A stretch of DNA of 64,000 nt, from contig NZ_JABTEX010000010.1 of NCBI RefSeq assembly GCF_015711645.1, forward strand, positions 56,342 to 120,341, read 5' to 3'. Shown here piece by piece: positions 25,565 through 32,506 of this stretch. Origin of the DNA: Planomonospora sp. ID82291. GTDB lineage: Bacteria > Actinomycetota > Actinomycetes > Streptosporangiales > Streptosporangiaceae. The notes beneath the pieces are model-generated. The model had not been told where the DNA came from. It was given only the letters and a program-made list of their open reading frames with translations, and did no database searches. Every line of letters starts with the position of its first letter. The stretch's first letter is position 1. The position numbers and the translations under genes are program-made.

Positions 25565-25857
25565 AGTACCTCGACCCACACCCGCTCGGCGGGGTGGACC
25601 TCGATCTTGCTGTGCGTGGTGCCGTCCGAGAATCGGCCGGTGGTGGCGAGGAGGTACCACTCGGCTTCGGGGACGAGCCGGACCTGTGGGCGGCCGCGCT
25701 CGCCAGCGTGGACGCCGGAAACGGCACGCAGGTCCTGGCGCCATGCTCCGTGCCGGGTCAAGACGATGACGCGCTCCCCGATGAAGTCGATGTCGGTGGA
25801 GGCCGGGACGGGAACGCGGGCGGGCGGCTGGCCGGTACGGACGGTGGGGGCGCTCAT
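25528..25857 (-). CDS. Hypothetical protein at the head/partition junction
   Basis: A 109-residue protein, ATG at 25857; the frame extends further upstream but through a terminator stem. No clear ribosome site precedes the ATG. The sequence has beta-strand patterning (IDFIGERVIVLTRHGAW, PQVRLVPEAEWYLLATT, SKIEVHPAERVWVEVL) and no known motif. It lies downstream of the ParB-like gene and beyond its terminator, so it needs its own promoter or read-through. Confidence 0.5.
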   Translation of the reverse strand: MSAPTVRTGQPPARVPVPASTDIDFIGERVIVLTRHGAWRQDLRAVSGVHAGERGRPQVRLVPEAEWYLLATTGRFSDGTTHSKIEVHPAERVWVEVLQPDARDASILM

Positions 25858-25887
25858 GAAGTCGAGTGTGCGTCGCCGTACCGACAA

Positions 25888-25921
25888 AACGGAAAAGGGC
25901 CCGGCGCACAGCCAGGCCCTT
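25888..25921 (-). terminator. Rho-independent terminator after the partition operon
   Basis: Stem AAGGGCC/GGCCCTT (25895-25921); in the minus direction it is followed by TTTTCCGTTTTG. It lies directly beyond the palindrome that overlaps the ParB-like stop codon. Confidence 0.7.
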
Positions 25922-25922
25922 A

Positions 25923-25952
25923 ATGATCTTGTCACACGTGTGACAAGATCAT
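25923..25952. repeat. Perfect 30-bp palindrome, candidate centromere (parS), copy 1
   Basis: Half-site ATGATCTTGTCACAC followed directly by its exact reverse complement, with no loop. It overlaps the stop codon of the ParB-like gene. An identical copy is at 27876. Absence of a loop fits binding by a dimeric protein. Confidence 0.7.
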
Positions 25953-26821
25953 CCGTCTCCGGAGAGGTCCGCCTCGATCTCCTCGGCGGCCGCCCGGAAC
26001 TTCTGCGCCAGCGCGCGCGCCCGCTCCGGGGCCTCCATGGTGATCCGCCGCAGCGTCGGCAGGTCCTCCAGCGCCTTCTCCACCACCTGGAGCGGGTCCG
26101 CCTTCGGCTTGGACGGCTCCAGCTGTGGCCGCTCCTCGGCCGGGTTGAGCTGAACCTCCAGCTCGGCCACGACCGCCTTCAACCCCGCGGGGGAGGTGTC
26201 GTTGTTCGCCTCGGCCTTCTCCCACACCTGCCGGATCACGGCCGCCGCTCCGAGGCGGGCGAGGATCTCGATCTGACGGAACGACAGGCGGTCCACCTCC
26301 GGTAGCGCCAGATGCACCGGGACGGCCTGCATCGCCCGGTAGGCGTGCTGGCGGCTGATCTGCCACCGATCCTCGACGTACTCCATGAACGACTTGTAGT
26401 TGCCGTACTCCTCGTACAGCTTCCCGTCGCGGATCTCCAGGAGCGACCGGCCGGCCGTCTGCGCCCAGTAGCGTTCGACCCTGCTGCGGGCGGCCTCCCG
26501 CACCTCGTTGGCGCCGCCGATGATCCGCTCGTAGTGAGCGAGCTGCTCACTCGGGCTGGCGTTCTCCGGTGCCGGCTGATACTGCGGGCCGGACGGCACG
26601 TCGAACGCGGGCTGTGGCTTGCTGACCACGGTCCCCTGAAGGAGAGCCACATCAGGCAAGGCACCCGGTTCGGCTCCCCCGGTGAGCCCGTCTCCTATGG
26701 CGAGTCCGGCGAACTGCTGCTTCGCCCGGTCCAGCGCGTCGAACGCCTCGCCTGCGTGACTGCCTCCCCGGTTGGTGCGCTTACGGGACGGGGGCCTGCG
26801 TTCGGTCTGTTCTTGGCTCAT
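25949..26821 (-). CDS. ParB-like partition protein (putative centromere binding)
   Basis: A 290-residue protein six bases downstream of parA. The N-terminal ~90 residues are charged and Pro-rich. The middle has the motif GRSLLEIRDGKLYEEYGNY then SFMEYVEDRW and SRQHAYRAM, a DNA-binding HTH-like segment found in actinomycete plasmid ParB-type and related proteins, followed by LPEVDRLSFRQIEILARL. The C-terminus is helical and probably dimerises. There is no classic ParB nuclease box (GERR), so it may belong to the short centromere-binding type. Palindromes at both ends of the operon are the natural binding sites. Confidence 0.65.
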   Translation of the reverse strand: MSQEQTERRPPSRKRTNRGGSHAGEAFDALDRAKQQFAGLAIGDGLTGGAEPGALPDVALLQGTVVSKPQPAFDVPSGPQYQPAPENASPSEQLAHYERIIGGANEVREAARSRVERYWAQTAGRSLLEIRDGKLYEEYGNYKSFMEYVEDRWQISRQHAYRAMQAVPVHLALPEVDRLSFRQIEILARLGAAAVIRQVWEKAEANNDTSPAGLKAVVAELEVQLNPAEERPQLEPSKPKADPLQVVEKALEDLPTLRRITMEAPERARALAQKFRAAAEEIEADLSGDG

Positions 26822-26827
26822 CCCCTG

Positions 26828-27622
26828 CTACTTCTTTCCAACGGTAGGTACTTCGTCCAGGTCCAGGGCGAAGGCGACCAACTCGGCCAGGAGCGACGGG
26901 TACTGGACCCAGTCGGTCGGGAAGACCGGGAACGCCTCGGCGTAGACGCCCGAGTCGTACAGGGGCTTGGAGAGGACGGGGTACCCCTTCTTCTCGACCC
27001 GCGCGTAGGAGTTCCTGGTGAGGTGGGTGTCCTTGCCGCCGGGCTTCTTCGCGCGGGCGAACATGACGACCGTGGCGAGTTCCTTGATGGCGTCGATCTT
27101 CTCGGCCAGGGCGAAGGTCTCGTCAAGCTGGGAGGTGTCCATGGGGGTGGCCTGCGTGGGGATCAGCAGGGTGTCGGTGACGTACAGCGCGGATTCCAGG
27201 ACCCCCTTGTGCTGGGGGCCGGTGTCCACGACGAGATGCTTGAACTGGCCTTCCATGGCCTTGATGCGCTTGGCCAGGTCCGGGGTGCCCCAGGGCATGA
27301 CCTGGAGGTTGACCGGCCAGTTCTCGCCTGCGCCGAGCTTCCACAGCAGGCAGGAGTTGTTGGTGGCGTCGCCGTCGACCAGGAGCACGTTCTCGCCGGT
27401 GAAGGCGAGGAGCAGGGCCAGGAAGACGGCGGTGGTGGTCTTGTTGACTCCGCCCTTGAGGTTGCCGATGGTGATCCTGATCGGTTCGCCGTTGGCCTTG
27501 ACCGCGGCCGCGATCACCTGGAGCAGTTCGCGGTCCTCGGGGGTGAGCAGGTTCCAGAGGCCGGCGAGCTGCTGTTCGACCTCTTCCCGGTTGAGCTGGA
27601 CGGGGGCGGACGATTGACTCAC
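26828..27622 (-). CDS. parA: ParA-type partition ATPase
   Basis: A 264-residue deviant-Walker ATPase: KGGVNKTTT at ~56-64 with the signature lysine, VDGDATNN at ~82-89 (switch I), VVDTGP as Walker B and a PTQATPMD loop. These proteins segregate low-copy plasmids by binding the nucleoid in an ATP-dependent way with ParB. The start is taken as the GTG at 27622, which overlaps the stop of a 12-codon leader; a GTG nine bases upstream is the alternative. The N-terminal 45 residues are an extension that could bind the operator. A ParA homologue on a phage genome indicates a plasmid-like prophage. Confidence 0.85.
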   Translation of the reverse strand: MSQSSAPVQLNREEVEQQLAGLWNLLTPEDRELLQVIAAAVKANGEPIRITIGNLKGGVNKTTTAVFLALLLAFTGENVLLVDGDATNNSCLLWKLGAGENWPVNLQVMPWGTPDLAKRIKAMEGQFKHLVVDTGPQHKGVLESALYVTDTLLIPTQATPMDTSQLDETFALAEKIDAIKELATVVMFARAKKPGGKDTHLTRNSYARVEKKGYPVLSKPLYDSGVYAEAFPVFPTDWVQYPSLLAELVAFALDLDEVPTVGKK

Positions 27623-27657
27623 CGGGCCCACCTTGATGAGCGGCGATAGACGTGCAT
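27619..27657 (-). CDS. 12-codon leader peptide upstream of parA
   Basis: ATG at 27657 with a strong GGAGG five to six bases upstream; twelve codons (MHVYRRSSRWAR) and a TGA that overlaps the GTG of parA. The good ribosome site belongs to this leader and not to parA, so parA translation is probably coupled to it. Confidence 0.5.
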   Translation of the reverse strand: MHVYRRSSRWAR

Positions 27658-27665
27658 GTGTTCCT

Positions 27666-27826
27666 CCAGTGATGAGGTGAGCCTCCCGCGTGAGGGCGCC
27701 GAGGGCTCACGGGGGACATCCTAGAGATATTGCTGTGCCGCGGCCGATTAACGGGCGAGCGGGGCCGGCAAGCCGAAAGGCCGCCGCTTCGGTGAGCGAC
27801 GGCCTTTCGCTGAACCTCATCACTGG
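27666..27826. repeat. Separated 13-bp inverted repeat upstream of parA
   Basis: CCAGTGATGAGGT at 27666-27678 and its exact reverse complement at 27814-27826. The first arm overlaps the leader ribosome site. Candidate operator pair for autoregulation of the partition operon or a looping site. Confidence 0.5.
27774..27809. terminator. Hairpin, possible terminator
   Basis: CGAAAGGCCG/CGGCCTTTCG, perfect ten-base stem with a 16-base loop, no clear T run. Could separate transcription from the two sides of the intergenic region. Confidence 0.4.
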
Positions 27827-27875
27827 TTTCGGGCCCAGCATATCGAGGTTGCGGGGCGTCTGGAGGGTGTTTCGG

Positions 27876-27905
27876 ATGATCTTGTCACACGTGTGACAAG
27901 ATCAT
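27876..27905. repeat. Perfect 30-bp palindrome, candidate centromere (parS), copy 2
   Basis: Identical over all 30 bases to the palindrome at 25923-25952. The two copies bracket the parA-parB-like operon. Confidence 0.7.
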
Positions 27906-27979
27906 CTAGAGGGTGGCCCAGGGGAGGGTAGCGTCCTGTCCGCTGGAAAGATCGGCCCGATTGAGCGACCATCGACCCC

Positions 27980-28534
27980 ATGACCGTCCTCGCCTGGCCT
28001 CCCCTGGCCGTCCCCGGCCTGGGTGCGCGCTGGCTCAAGCGGGTGGACATGGCCGGGCCCGTTCCCGAGCACGCGCCCGAACTCGGCCCGTGCTGGCCGA
28101 CCAGCGGCCCCACCAACAACAAGGGCTACCCGATCATCTCGGTCGGCGGGAAGACGAAGCTGCTGCACCTGGTGGTGTATCCGCTCGTCCACGGACCGAT
28201 CCCGCCTGGGTGGGAGGTCGACCACCTGTGCCACCACCCGGACTACTGCCGCCTGAAGGTCAGCTGTCCGCACCGGCGGTGCGGCAACCCCGGTCACTGG
28301 CTGGCCCGGACGCCGGAGGAGAACAACCTGCGCTCCGGCTCCCCTACCGCCGTCAACGCCCGCAAGGAGGAGTGCATCCGCGGGCACGAGCTGGTCGGGA
28401 CCAACCTCGCCACGAGGAAGGACCGGCCGGACCACCGGGAGTGCAAGGCGTGCCGCCGGTTGCGCCGGTCGATGGCGCTGGCGGTGGAGATCGCCACGGC
28501 GGGGGGAGCGGGCGAGCAGCTCGGACTGCTGTGA
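27980..28534 (+). CDS. HNH endonuclease
   Basis: A 184-residue protein, ATG at 27980 with no obvious ribosome site. Residues ~80-120 carry an HNH core: VDHLCHHPDYC, then CPHRRCGNPGHWL and TPEENNLR. A further Cys/His set, C-x-x-GHEL...DHRECKAC, is a zinc-binding tail typical of free-standing phage HNH enzymes. It may be a homing-type nuclease or a helper of packaging; packaging HNH genes normally sit near terminase, which is not here. It is isolated on the plus strand between the partition locus and the inverted neck genes. Confidence 0.8.
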   Translation: MTVLAWPPLAVPGLGARWLKRVDMAGPVPEHAPELGPCWPTSGPTNNKGYPIISVGGKTKLLHLVVYPLVHGPIPPGWEVDHLCHHPDYCRLKVSCPHRRCGNPGHWLARTPEENNLRSGSPTAVNARKEECIRGHELVGTNLATRKDRPDHRECKACRRLRRSMALAVEIATAGGAGEQLGLL

Positions 28535-28538
28535 GGCC

Positions 28539-28958
28539 TCACCCGGCGTGGCAGGAGATGACGGCCGTCGCGAGGTAGCGGGACCGGCCGTCTGCCTCCG
28601 CCACCGGCCCCACGCCCTGGGCCTCCACGTTCGTGATGACCACCTCGCCCTCCCCCGCCGGTACGGCAGGCAGGTCCGCGAGCTCCGTCAGGGCGGCATA
28701 TAGGATGCGGCGGAGCCGGAACGTCCCGACCGGGGCCTCCAGGCTGTCGAGCGCCTCCAGGCGTAGCAGGACGGTCGACTCTCCGGTCAGGAGGTCGTCG
28801 CTGCCGCCCGGGATCGTCTGCACTCGCAGCCGCGGGTAGGGCGGGATGTGCTCGGCGCCGACCCGCCCCGCGCCGCCCAGCTCGGCCGCCAGACGGGTGC
28901 TGGCGGTCAGGTGAGCGAGGGCGGCCGGGACCGGGTCGGCGTCAACGAGGAACCCCAC
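28539..28958 (-). CDS. Tail terminator / tail completion protein (putative)
   Basis: A 139-residue protein starting with GTG, five bases after the previous stop. The order of elements (helix with ALAHLTAS, strand YPRLRVQTIPGG, LTGESTVLLRLEALD, helix IL-YAALTELADL, strand VVITNVEAQG, final strand YLATAVISCHA) matches the small tail-terminator fold of siphophages, where the last strand closes a beta sheet. It is in a three-gene minus-strand block with a MuF-like protein, away from the plus-strand head genes. Confidence 0.6.
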   Translation of the reverse strand: MGFLVDADPVPAALAHLTASTRLAAELGGAGRVGAEHIPPYPRLRVQTIPGGSDDLLTGESTVLLRLEALDSLEAPVGTFRLRRILYAALTELADLPAVPAGEGEVVITNVEAQGVGPVAEADGRSRYLATAVISCHAG

Positions 28959-28963
28959 GGCAG

Positions 28964-29215
28964 CTACTCGCTCTTGCCCTGCTGAACGGCGGGCTTGGGG
29001 TTGTTCTTCACCGGGACGAGCGCGGCGCGGACGCTGTCGCGGTCGGCGGGGTCGGCACCCAGGACGAACCCGGCACCGACCAGCCGCATCGCCTCCCGCT
29101 TCATCAAGGTGACCTTCTCGCCCTGCTGGTAGACCCGCTCAGGCAGGCCCAGCTCGACGGCGTCGACGGTGCGCAGCGGGTGGGCCAGGATGAAAGACAC
29201 GTACTGCTCGGCCAT
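28964..29215 (-). CDS. Small neck/head-block protein
   Basis: An 83-residue protein, ATG at 29215 with GGAGGAG upstream. It has YVSFILAHPLRTVDAVELG and EAMRLVGAGFVLGADPADRDSV, and ends in a Lys/Gln-rich tail. Similar short proteins lie between MuF-like and connector genes in actinophages, but I cannot name the family. It has its own late-type promoter at 29282-29256 overlapping the end of the upstream MuF-like gene. Confidence 0.6.
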   Translation of the reverse strand: MAEQYVSFILAHPLRTVDAVELGLPERVYQQGEKVTLMKREAMRLVGAGFVLGADPADRDSVRAALVPVKNNPKPAVQQGKSE

Positions 29216-29255
29216 CAGGTGCTCCTCCAAGGTCAGGACGAGGTTGTCGGCGGGC

Positions 29256-29282
29256 ATCCTGCCGGACGGGGGCGTTAACGTC
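29256..29282 (-). promoter_or_regulatory. Late-type promoter, minus strand
   Basis: GACGTTAA read on the minus strand at 29282-29275, 13 bases, CAGGAT at 29261-29256. It overlaps the stop codon of the MuF-like gene and serves the gene starting at 29215. Confidence 0.6.
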
Positions 29283-29838
29283 GCCTCGCCTTGTGCCGGG
29301 CGGCGGCCTGCCGGGCGGCTTCGGCGAGCCAGCCGCCCCCGCGCTCGCCGTACTCCGACTCGGCGACTCTCGGGAAGGCGGCGGACACGACCGCGGTGAT
29401 GCTCTTGCCCGCCGGTCGGGCCCGGCCCGCGTGGATGCCGGCGGCGACCGCGCCGGGCACCTCGACCGACTGGCATCGACAGTTGCGGGACTGGTGGATC
29501 GGGAGCCGGGTGTCGCGAGGCCGGTCGGCCACATCCCACCGGCCGGGCAGGATCTTCCATCCGCCCGCCTCGTTGATCGCGTCACCGCCCGGGTCGCGGC
29601 CCTTGCGGAGGTAGACCATCGCCGGGAGCCGGTAGTCGACGTTGCCGGGGACGAGCTGCCCGTGCGCTTCGGCGTGGGAGGGGCGGACCTTCTCGTCGGT
29701 GTCGGTGATCCATTGCTTGGCCGGGGGAGCGCCTGCACGAGCGGCCTCGGCGACGTCGTCGGCGACGTCCTGGACGCGGCGGGCGACCAGGGCGGTGAGC
29801 TTGCGGGACAGACCGGAGTTGATGCGGGTGCGTGCCAT
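29275..29838 (-). CDS. MuF-like minor head protein
   Basis: A 187-residue protein, ATG at 29838. It holds the MuF signature: WITDTDEKVRPSHAEAHG, GRDP, and RNCRCQ near residue 120. MuF-type proteins are minor capsid components near the portal. A MuF domain is already fused to the portal at the left end of the window, so this is a second, stand-alone copy on the opposite strand. The C-terminus is Arg/Ala-rich. A separate role, for example as packaged effector carrier, is possible. Confidence 0.65.
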   Translation of the reverse strand: MARTRINSGLSRKLTALVARRVQDVADDVAEAARAGAPPAKQWITDTDEKVRPSHAEAHGQLVPGNVDYRLPAMVYLRKGRDPGGDAINEAGGWKILPGRWDVADRPRDTRLPIHQSRNCRCQSVEVPGAVAAGIHAGRARPAGKSITAVVSAAFPRVAESEYGERGGGWLAEAARQAAARHKARRR

Positions 29839-29882
29839 GGCGGGGCACGGTAACCGGCTCAGGCGCTTGCGTCCCGCCAGGA

Positions 29883-29909
29883 GACGTTAACGCCGCGACC
29901 TGTCATCCT
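29883..29909 (+). promoter_or_regulatory. Late-type promoter (leaderless type)
   Basis: GACGTTAA at 29883-29890, 13 bases, CATCCT at 29904-29909, then eight bases to the GTG at 29918. Confidence 0.65.
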
Positions 29910-29917
29910 CCCGGCTC

Positions 29918-30670
29918 GTGAACCCCGATACCACCCCCGGGCGGCGGGCCGTGGACGTCGCCGCCGCCACCCGCCTGTACCTCGAAGACGGCCTCAGCGT
30001 CCGGCAGATCGGCCAGCGGCTCGGCTGGTCCCACACCACCATCCACGAGGCGCTCGTGGGGGCGGGTGTGCCGTTGCGGGCCCGCGGGCGCGGTGGCCGC
30101 CGCATCCCGGACCAGACCCGGCAGGAGATCGTGGCCGCCTACGTCGCGGGCGAGTCGCTTCGGTCGCTGCTGGCCCGCCACCAGGTGGCGGCGCAGACGA
30201 TCCGCAACATTGTGACCGAGGCCGGGGTGCCGCTGCGTAAGGGCGGGTGCGTCCGGGCGGGCAAGGCCCGGTTCGACCGGCAGGCGGCCGCCCGGCTCGC
30301 CGAAGACGGGTGGACCGCGCCGGCGATCGCGATCCTCATGGGGTTCTCGGAGGGGCACGTCCGGCGGGTGCTGCGCGGCCTGGGGTACGGGCGGGCGCCG
30401 CTCCCGGCCGGGGAGGACCTCGCTCTGGCCTACGACCGGGCCGGGTCGATCCGGGGCCTGGCGGTTGAGCTGGGGTGTTCGCCGTGGCGGGTGAAGCGGG
30501 CGCTGGAGCGCGAGGGCATCCGGGCGTTGCCGCGGCCGCGGGCGCTGGTGGCGATGGTGCGCGCCTCCGGCTCTGGGCGGGCGGTCGCGGAGGAACTGGG
30601 GTGCAGCGTGGGCCGTCTGCGGGCGGCGCTGGAGCGCGGTGGGGTCCGGACCCGGTCGAAAGTGGCCTGA
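29918..30670 (+). CDS. Tandem helix-turn-helix DNA-binding protein (paralogue)
   Basis: A 250-residue basic protein with about five HTH repeats: LYLEDGLSVRQIGQRLGW, YVAGESLRSLLARHQV, LAEDGWTAPAIAILMGF, YDRAGSIRGLAVELGC and a final VRASGSGRAVAEELGC, each followed by a recognition-helix-like segment and several ending in AGVPLR. It starts with a GTG exactly eight bases after the promoter -10, with no room for a ribosome site. Shares repeat layout and promoter type with the protein at 23197. A long hairpin terminator follows. Confidence 0.7.
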   Translation: MNPDTTPGRRAVDVAAATRLYLEDGLSVRQIGQRLGWSHTTIHEALVGAGVPLRARGRGGRRIPDQTRQEIVAAYVAGESLRSLLARHQVAAQTIRNIVTEAGVPLRKGGCVRAGKARFDRQAAARLAEDGWTAPAIAILMGFSEGHVRRVLRGLGYGRAPLPAGEDLALAYDRAGSIRGLAVELGCSPWRVKRALEREGIRALPRPRALVAMVRASGSGRAVAEELGCSVGRLRAALERGGVRTRSKVA

Positions 30671-30675
30671 AGACG

Positions 30676-30718
30676 CGGCAGGGGCCGGGCACCTGGTGCA
30701 GGTGCCCGGCCCCTGCCG
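30676..30718. terminator. Bidirectional hairpin between convergent genes
   Basis: Perfect 20-bp stem (arms 30676-30695 and 30699-30718) with a GTG loop, between the HTH gene and the convergent transfer operon. No T run, but strong enough to stop transcription from both sides. Confidence 0.65.
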
Positions 30719-30734
30719 GTTCGCGGCCCCGCGG

Positions 30735-31130
30735 TCAGGGGGTGCCGAGGCCGTAGGTGGTGAGCAAGTCGTAGATCGTGCGGGCCTCCTGCAGCAGGGC
30801 TTGGCCGCTGGTGAAGACCGTTTTGGTCTGGTCCTTGTACGCCGTCGTCTTCTCCACGCCGCCCAGGCGCAGGCGCGTTTCCAGCGCCTGCAGGCGGGCG
30901 TCGTAGTCGTTCCGGTCGGTCGCCTCGGCGAGCCAGTCGGCGATCACCTGGGTGTCGGAGGGCAGCGCGCGGTCCACCTCGAAGGTGTGCAGGTGCCGGT
31001 TGGCGCGGGTGGTGGTGAGGTTGTCGAGGGCGATGGCGAGCGCTCGGCGGTTGATGGTGAGCCGGTCGGGCGCGGGCAGGGGCGGCCGCGCCACCGTGCG
31101 GGCGGAGGCGTGGGTGCGGTGGGTGAACAT
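30735..31130 (-). CDS. Hypothetical helical protein, last gene of the transfer-like operon
   Basis: A 131-residue protein, ATG at 31130 with AGGAAGGA upstream. Mostly helical: LTINRRALAIALDNLTTTRANRH, TQVIADWLAEATDRNDY, RLQALETRLRL and a last helix ending TIYDLLTTYGLG. No recognised motif. It is transcribed with the DUF2637 and FtsK-type genes, which suggests a role in the same process, but nothing in the sequence proves it. Confidence 0.5.
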   Translation of the reverse strand: MFTHRTHASARTVARPPLPAPDRLTINRRALAIALDNLTTTRANRHLHTFEVDRALPSDTQVIADWLAEATDRNDYDARLQALETRLRLGGVEKTTAYKDQTKTVFTSGQALLQEARTIYDLLTTYGLGTP

Positions 31131-31159
31131 CAGCGGGTCGGTCCTTCCTGGGCGGTCCC

Positions 31160-32029
31160 GGTACCGGTCGGTGGGTTACTCGTTGATCGCGGTACCGGTC
31201 CCGGCACCGACCAGTTCGGTACCGGGGGCTTCGGAGGTCTCGGGGCTCTCGGTACCGACCGGTTCGGTATCGGCGGTACCGGCCGGGGCAGTACCGGCGG
31301 TACCGGAACCGGTCTCGGCGGTACCGGCGGGCGGCTCCTCGGCGGTACCGGGCCGCGGGGAGGAGCTGGGGGAGGCGGTACCGGCCTCGGTGTCGGTACC
31401 GCTGTCCGCGGGCGCCGGGGCGGCCGTCTCGGTACCGACGCCGGTACCGCCGATGACTTCCCGTTCGATGAAGGCGCGGACTCGCACGGCCCGGCCACCA
31501 CCCATGCCGCTGGCCAGTAGCTCCCGCTTCTTCGGCACCTCGCCCGGGTGGTCAGCCATGTACTTCTCGATGAACTCCAGGTCCTGGGCGCTGAGCAGGG
31601 TCGTTCCCTTCACCGGGTTCGGTGCCTGCGGCTCACGGCGCGGCCGGGTCCGCAGAGCCGGAGCCGGGGTCGGAGCGGGCTTGGGTGTGGGGTCGGTCCC
31701 GCCGGGCGGCTGCGATACCGGGACCGCCGGGGGAGACGCCGGTACCGGAGCCTCCGGTACCGACGCCGGGACCGGTACCGGGACTGGCGGCTGAGCCGGT
31801 ACCGAAAGGCCGGTACCAGCCTTGGCCGTGCCGGTACCAGCCCCGGTACCGGCACGGCGGGCGGCCTGCTCGGCGAGCCGCTCGGCGCGGGCCCGCTCCC
31901 TCTCCGTGGCCTCGGCCCGGTCCTGGTTCTGCAGGGCCCGCAGGTGCGCGATGGCGGCCAGTACCACGGGCGGTACCGCACCGATCAGTACCGCCAGGGC
32001 CACGCCGTGCCAGGACTCCGCGCGGTACC
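31160..32029. repeat. Cluster of about 21 GGTACC palindromes
   Basis: I count 21 copies of GGTACC in 870 bases, many inside the larger palindrome CCGGTACCGG. They lie in the DUF2637 gene, where they encode Gly-Thr pairs using the otherwise uncommon GGT codon. A six-base site is expected about once per 4 kb. Confidence 0.75.
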
Positions 32030-32372
32030 GCAGCATCGTCAGCGCGTGGGAGACGGAGTTCAACGCGATGCTGCCGCCGATGGCCCACCAGGCGCCGGAG
32101 CGTGCGTGCGCGCGGGTGACCTCGCTGATCCACCAGCGGCGCATCAGCCACGCTCGCGCGGTGGCGATGGCGTAGAAGTCCACGGCGACGGGCAACGCCC
32201 ACGCCATCTTGATCCTCCACCCGTTCGGCAGGTCCCACACGGTGCTCCAGCCGGCGAGCTCCGCCAGGTGGGTCAGCGTGTCGAAGGACACCCACAGCAC
32301 GACGGCGCCGATGCCGAGAAACAGCACGTCACCGAGGAGGTCACGGTCCAACTCGCGAGTCTTAGCGGTCAC
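31176..32372 (-). CDS. DUF2637 membrane protein (Spd-like transfer protein)
   Basis: A 398-residue protein with GTG start. The first ~160 residues hold four membrane segments (GDVLFLGIGAVVLWVSF, WALPVAVDFYAIATARAWL, the SGAWWAIGGSIALNSVSHAL stretch, and VALAVLIGAVPPVVLAAIAHL) with a conserved VDFYAIATARAW, the DUF2637 pattern found next to transfer ATPases in actinomycete conjugative plasmids and AICEs. A long Pro/Thr/Ala-rich region contains a possible small wHTH (LSAQDLEFIEKYMADHPGE). The C-terminus is a Gly-Thr-rich tail encoded by GGTACC repeats. Likely role: pore or spreading protein acting with the FtsK-type ATPase. Confidence 0.7.
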   Translation of the reverse strand: MTAKTRELDRDLLGDVLFLGIGAVVLWVSFDTLTHLAELAGWSTVWDLPNGWRIKMAWALPVAVDFYAIATARAWLMRRWWISEVTRAHARSGAWWAIGGSIALNSVSHALTMLRYRAESWHGVALAVLIGAVPPVVLAAIAHLRALQNQDRAEATERERARAERLAEQAARRAGTGAGTGTAKAGTGLSVPAQPPVPVPVPASVPEAPVPASPPAVPVSQPPGGTDPTPKPAPTPAPALRTRPRREPQAPNPVKGTTLLSAQDLEFIEKYMADHPGEVPKKRELLASGMGGGRAVRVRAFIEREVIGGTGVGTETAAPAPADSGTDTEAGTASPSSSPRPGTAEEPPAGTAETGSGTAGTAPAGTADTEPVGTESPETSEAPGTELVGAGTGTAINE

Positions 32373-32408
32373 TTTCAGTCACTTCCATGAGGCGGCGGTC
32401 TGTGCGGG

Positions 32409-32499
32409 TGTGGGGGTGTGCGGGGGTCTGGAGGGAGGAGGGTGCGGGGTGGTTTTCCCGGGGTTCCCGGAGGGTCTGTGGCCCCCGCACACCCCCACA
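32409..32499. repeat. 18-bp inverted repeat with G-rich arms
   Basis: Arms 32409-32426 and 32482-32499 are exact reverse complements, 55 bases apart, in the gap between the FtsK-type and DUF2637 genes. The left arm and loop have repeated runs of three to five G, and further G runs continue to about 32600. Could be a terminator, cruciform or G-quadruplex site. Confidence 0.6.
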
Positions 32500-32506
32500 A
32501 GAACCG

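Larger units (their letters stand above)
27658..27979. other. Intergenic control region between parA and the HNH gene
   Basis: This 322-base gene-free stretch holds the parA leader ribosome site, two arms of a 13-bp inverted repeat, a 10-bp-stem hairpin, an AT-richer spot near 27725-27740 that may hold the parA promoter (TAGGAT on the minus strand, no good -35), and the second partition palindrome. No further gene is seen. Confidence 0.6.

Noticed and set aside
26312..27649. Plus-strand open frame across the ParA/ParB-like genes
   Set aside because: The minus strand shows a clear ParA Walker motif and paired gene spacing; the plus frame is its antisense image.
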